This document shows positions 34,178-37,071 of a DNA stretch of 37,071 nt, one piece after another (within the stretch, counting starts at the first letter, position 1; each line of letters opens with the position of its first letter). The notes beneath the pieces are model-generated. The model was not told the origin of the DNA. It searched no databases and saw nothing but the letters and a program-made list of their open reading frames with translations. The position numbers and the translations under genes were made by a program. The stretch covers positions 1 to 37,071 of the forward strand of contig WGMF01000049.1 in the NCBI GenBank assembly GCA_016125215.1, read 5' to 3'. This stretch comes from Phycisphaera sp. Lineage in GTDB: Bacteria > Planctomycetota > Phycisphaerae > Phycisphaerales > Phycisphaeraceae.

Positions 34178-35170
34178 TTAATTTCCGATTTGATTCTTCA
34201 ATCCGCCCCCGATCCATTCGATGGCCCTGAGTTTTGCGCTTCGGCTGCGGGGGTTGGTTTGTTGTTCCTCATCGTCCGCGGTGAGGGGTTTTTTGGTCAG
34301 CACGTTTGCGAGGCGTTCTCTTTTCCAATCCGCGTAGCGGTGTTTGACGATCCGGTCTTCGAGGGAGTGAAACGCGATCACCGCCGCCCGACCGCCGGGC
34401 ACGAGCACCGTGGGCAACTGGTCGAGCAGGCGTTCGAGCACGTCAAGCTCAGCGTTCACCGCGATCCGCAGGGCCATGAACGTCCTCGTGGCCGGGTCGG
34501 TCTTGCCCTTCCACCGTCGCCGATGCTCGGGCTGTGTCCCCTCCCGGTCCTTGTTTGAAACTTCCGGGGTGGGAATCCCGAGCGCACGATGCACCACTTG
34601 AGCCAGTTGCCTTGTCAAAACAATCGGTGATTGACCGCGTTCTTCCACAATATTCCTTGCGATGCGTCGGCTCATCCTTTCCTCGCCGTACTTGTAGATC
34701 ACGTCAGCCAGTTCGCGCTCGGAGAGGGTGTTGACCAGGTCAGCCGCGGTCGTGTCGGTGGTGGGGTCCAGCCGCATGTCGAGCGGGCCGTCCTGACGCA
34801 TGGAAAAGCCGCGTTCGGGGTCGTCCATCTGGTTGCTGGCAAAGCCTAAATCCGCCAGAAGCAGGTCGGTTTTGGGGATATTCAAAGAGGCCAGCAGCGT
34901 GGTCAGATTGGCAAAATTGCCGTGGAGCAGGAGTAACCTTGGCCGATGGGCGTCGGGTAAAGCCTCAAGGACCGAGCGTGCGTAATCCAAATTCCGGGGG
35001 TCAGCGTCCAGGCCCACATACACCCCCGTGGGCCCGAGCCTCGGCGCGATCATCGCCGCGTGCCCAGCCCGACCGAGCGTGCAATCGACGCACACCTGCC
35101 CCGGCTGCGGGCTAAGCAACTCCAATACCTGCCGCGGCAGGACCGGGATGTGACCCGCTTCAACCATCAC
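34178..35170 (-). CDS. rsmH: 16S rRNA m4C1402 methyltransferase
   Basis: The 330-residue SAM-dependent methyltransferase N4-methylates C1402 of 16S rRNA. Visible motifs are the N-terminal [13 protein letters not shown], the SAM loop [13 protein letters not shown] (usually GRGGH, here GRAGH), [19 protein letters not shown] and [15 protein letters not shown]. It is normally the second gene of dcw clusters, after mraZ. No mraZ is present here; hslV starts divergently only 17 bp away. The start is either of two adjacent ATGs at 35170 and 35167. Confidence 0.96.
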   Translation of the reverse strand: MMVEAGHIPVLPRQVLELLSPQPGQVCVDCTLGRAGHAAMIAPRLGPTGVYVGLDADPRNLDYARSVLEALPDAHRPRLLLLHGNFANLTTLLASLNIPKTDLLLADLGFASNQMDDPERGFSMRQDGPLDMRLDPTTDTTAADLVNTLSERELADVIYKYGEERMSRRIARNIVEERGQSPIVLTRQLAQVVHRALGIPTPEVSNKDREGTQPEHRRRWKGKTDPATRTFMALRIAVNAELDVLERLLDQLPTVLVPGGRAAVIAFHSLEDRIVKHRYADWKRERLANVLTKKPLTADDEEQQTNPRSRSAKLRAIEWIGGGLKNQIGN

Positions 35171-35187
35171 GCGAGTTTACAACTACA

Positions 35188-35754
35188 ATGAGCTTCATGT
35201 CACCACCCCCAACCTTTCACGCCACGACGATCCTCTGCGTCCGCCGGGACAAAAAACTCGCCATCGCCGGCGACGGCCAGGTCACGATGCAGAACATTGT
35301 GGCCAAGGCCGACGCGGTGAAGGTCCGCAAACTCGAACAGCTCGGCCAGGATAGCGCGGGCGTCCTCGTGGGTTTTGCCGGTGCCGCCGCCGATGCGTTT
35401 TCGTTGTTGGAGAAGTTCGAGTCGAGATTGAAAGACTCGCCCTCCAACATCAAGCGGGCCGCGATCGAACTAGCCAAGCTCTGGCGCACCGACCGCATGC
35501 TCCGTCGACTCGAAAGCCTGCTCATCGTGGCCGACCGCGCCTGCACGCTCATCGTCTCCGGCTCGGGCGACGTGATCGAGCCCAACGACGGCATTGCCGG
35601 CATCGGCTCGGGCGGCCCCTACGCCACCGCCGCTGCGCGGGCCCTCGTCCAGCACACCGACCTCCCCCCAGTCGACGTGGCACGCCAGGCCATGAAAATC
35701 GCCGGCGAACTGTGCATCTACACCAACACGAACCTCACGGTGCTGGAACTCTAA
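35188..35754 (+). CDS. hslV: ATP-dependent protease subunit HslV
   Basis: The 188-residue product is the proteasome-like peptidase of HslUV. Maturation should expose Thr13 ([11 protein letters not shown]), the nucleophile. GDGQVT and the GSGGPYA segment match the family. The propeptide of 12 residues (9 if Met4 at 35197 is used) is longer than the single Met of E. coli. The partner ATPase gene hslU does not follow; an unrelated gene is next. A TACAAT box at 35184-35189 overlaps the first ATG, which would make transcripts begin near Met4. Confidence 0.94.
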   Translation: MSFMSPPPTFHATTILCVRRDKKLAIAGDGQVTMQNIVAKADAVKVRKLEQLGQDSAGVLVGFAGAAADAFSLLEKFESRLKDSPSNIKRAAIELAKLWRTDRMLRRLESLLIVADRACTLIVSGSGDVIEPNDGIAGIGSGGPYATAAARALVQHTDLPPVDVARQAMKIAGELCIYTNTNLTVLEL

Positions 35755-35755
35755 A

Positions 35756-35818
35756 CCATAAAGCCCGCGATGGTATCGCGGGTCTTCAACCATAAAGCCC
35801 GCGATGGCATCGCGGGTT
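35756..35818. repeat. Two tandem hairpin repeats after hslV
   Basis: ACCATAAAGCCCGCGATGG occurs at 35756 and 35790. Each copy contains CCCGCGAT/ATCGCGGG with a 3-nt loop (35764-35782 and 35798-35816). The period is 34 bp. They start right at the hslV stop and may stabilise or end its transcript. Confidence 0.8.
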
Positions 35819-35940
35819 ATTGGGTGGTCGAGTGACCGAGTGGCCGAGTGGGTAGGCGTCATGTTGCACATCAATGCACGCACCGCATACAGAATCTCCA
35901 CCATCGCCCCACGACAGGGGTTTGCTCAGGAGCGATAGAC

Positions 35941-36870
35941 ATGTTCGCTTTGGGTTTTAAGATTATTTTCCTGGTTCTTGTCGCAGCGGTCGTCGCGTTG
36001 GTGGCAATGGTGATTGCCCGCCTGATCAGGAAACCTAAGGCGAATACCGCAGCCTACGCCTGTGGCCAGTGCGGTTACGACGTGCGCTACGCCAGTGGCG
36101 TCGAGTGTCCCGAGTGCGGCGCGGACCTTCGGACCGTCGGCATCTTCCCACCCGGTCGGCACGTCGGCGAAGGGTCTACGAAGTGGCTCATGTTTATCGC
36201 GTGGTCGATCGGTTGCGTGATCGGGGGCGTGCTGTTGTATGTCGCGCTCTACGCCACGGTGTTGCCTCGCTCCTCCAAGGGAATGGTGGGCGTCTCTTTG
36301 TCCGGCTCACCATCACTGCTCCAATCCGCGAGTCTGACACTGACAAGCGAAGAGTGGTACCTGCCGATTTCGGGGCCGCCACGACATTTAGGCGCTGTGA
36401 AAGGCGATGTCGTGCTCAAACTCACCTCGGGTGTGCATTTGCATCTGGCGGTCGATCCCGCAGCGGGCACTTACAAACTCCTCAACGCACCGCAGGGCAA
36501 CCGGCCCACTTCGGGTACGTTTGACTCTCAAGGTCTTTTAGATCTGGTCAATCCCGCGAAGTTGGCCTCACAAACCCCGCCGGCCGGCAGCCCAGTCACG
36601 GACCCGGAACTGACCGCCGCGGTCGGTGATATTGTCGATGAGTTCAACCAGGCCAGCCAGTCTTTGACGGCGTTCACGGGGTTGCAGGGGAGCTCGTCTT
36701 CCAGACGGTCAACATTCCAATCGATTAGCGGGGGGCGAGGCATGTCCTCGACAAGTACCGTCAGTTCATGGTCCACCGGGTCCCCCCAATGGATCGTCGG
36801 CGTCTATGCCCTGCTGGTCTTTGCATTTTGGGCCTGGGGCGTCGTGCGCGGTATCCGTAAGAGGTGGTGA
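35941..36870 (+). CDS. Zinc-ribbon membrane protein of unknown function
   Basis: The product has 309 residues from the ATG at 35941, with AGGAG 8 nt upstream. An N-terminal membrane helix (4-28) is followed by a zinc ribbon, CGQCGYDVR (41-49) with CPECGADLR (56-64). A second helix lies at 82-105, then a beta-rich domain of about 150 residues and a Ser-rich stretch (about 255-280). A last helix follows near 282-300 with a basic end. Zinc ribbons of the CGYDLR..CPECG form are very common in planctomycete membrane proteins, from memory. The function is unknown. Confidence 0.8.
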   Translation: MFALGFKIIFLVLVAAVVALVAMVIARLIRKPKANTAAYACGQCGYDVRYASGVECPECGADLRTVGIFPPGRHVGEGSTKWLMFIAWSIGCVIGGVLLYVALYATVLPRSSKGMVGVSLSGSPSLLQSASLTLTSEEWYLPISGPPRHLGAVKGDVVLKLTSGVHLHLAVDPAAGTYKLLNAPQGNRPTSGTFDSQGLLDLVNPAKLASQTPPAGSPVTDPELTAAVGDIVDEFNQASQSLTAFTGLQGSSSSRRSTFQSISGGRGMSSTSTVSSWSTGSPQWIVGVYALLVFAFWAWGVVRGIRKRW

Positions 36871-37071
36871 CGCTCAAGCGCACACCCCGCCCCACCCCGC
36901 GCGCACAAAAACGCCTCTTCGCCCTATGGTGTGAGCCTCGATGGACGCGTCAGTGGTGTTGATCCCCGGCGACAAATGATAGGGTGAGCTGGGGCATAAT
37001 CCGCTGCAGGCCTCCAAGGGGATAGTCGGAAGCACGGGCTTGACACCCGCAACAACGGGACCCCGTGTGGG
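36871..37071. other. Window end, no gene seen; possible start of a structured RNA
   Basis: About 200 bp after the zinc-ribbon gene contain no plausible reading frame. From about 36985 the sequence is rich in short complementary GC blocks (for example GGGCTTGACACCCGC and CGGGACCCCGTGTGGG), which may belong to an RNA gene cut by the window edge. I could not match it to a known family. Confidence 0.25.

Overview
The window is high-GC bacterial DNA that splits into two unlike halves. The right half (about 11.3-37 kb) is chromosomal housekeeping sequence. Its content suggests Planctomycetota, probably class Phycisphaerae. The clues are planctomycete-style zinc-ribbon membrane proteins, many intergenic inverted-repeat families, a partial dcw cluster and a TsaC-arginine phosphatase fusion. 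The phylum call is inferred from gene style; no marker gene was compared.

Region 1 (1-7.45 kb) is a complete type II-C-like CRISPR-Cas locus, except that the array runs off the left edge. It has an array of at least 29 repeats of 36 bp, then cas2, cas1 and a very large cas9 (1353 codons), all three genes on the minus strand. A tracrRNA on the plus strand lies divergent from cas9. The tracrRNA carries an anti-repeat with a 17-bp perfect match, a GNRA hairpin and a rho-independent terminator. Its orientation shows that the array is transcribed on the plus strand, towards cas2. Each repeat ends in a -10-like box and carries a -35-like box 16 bp upstream. The same -35/N16/-10 arrangement stands in front of cas9, back to back with the tracrRNA promoter.

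Region 2 (7.45-11.2 kb, minus strand) holds a RecB/Cas4-like nuclease with an Fe-S cysteine set, a 194-aa accessory protein and a divergent tyrosine recombinase. A tRNA-Arg(UCU) follows, with its 3' end facing the recombinase. This is the expected layout of an integrative element inserted at a tRNA 3' end, so the CRISPR-Cas locus may be cargo of that element. The far attachment site is not in the window.

Region 3 (11.3-20.1 kb) holds folC, with a histone-like basic N-terminal tail, then serS, a TPR protein, an exported HEAT-type protein and leuD. Region 4 (20.1-28.9 kb) holds arsR-arsM with a clear operator, a PhyH-family dioxygenase, the tsaC-ywlE fusion, rpiB, a SulP transporter, a ROK kinase and a group-2 sigma factor. 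Region 5 (28.9-37.1 kb) holds gcvT, then ftsI, an ftsL-like gene, a LysM protein and rsmH (a rearranged dcw cluster on the minus strand). Divergent hslV and a zinc-ribbon membrane protein follow.

Most intergenic spaces of the right half carry facing pairs of dispersed repeats. I saw none of these in the first 11 kb, which independently supports the island boundary near the tRNA.
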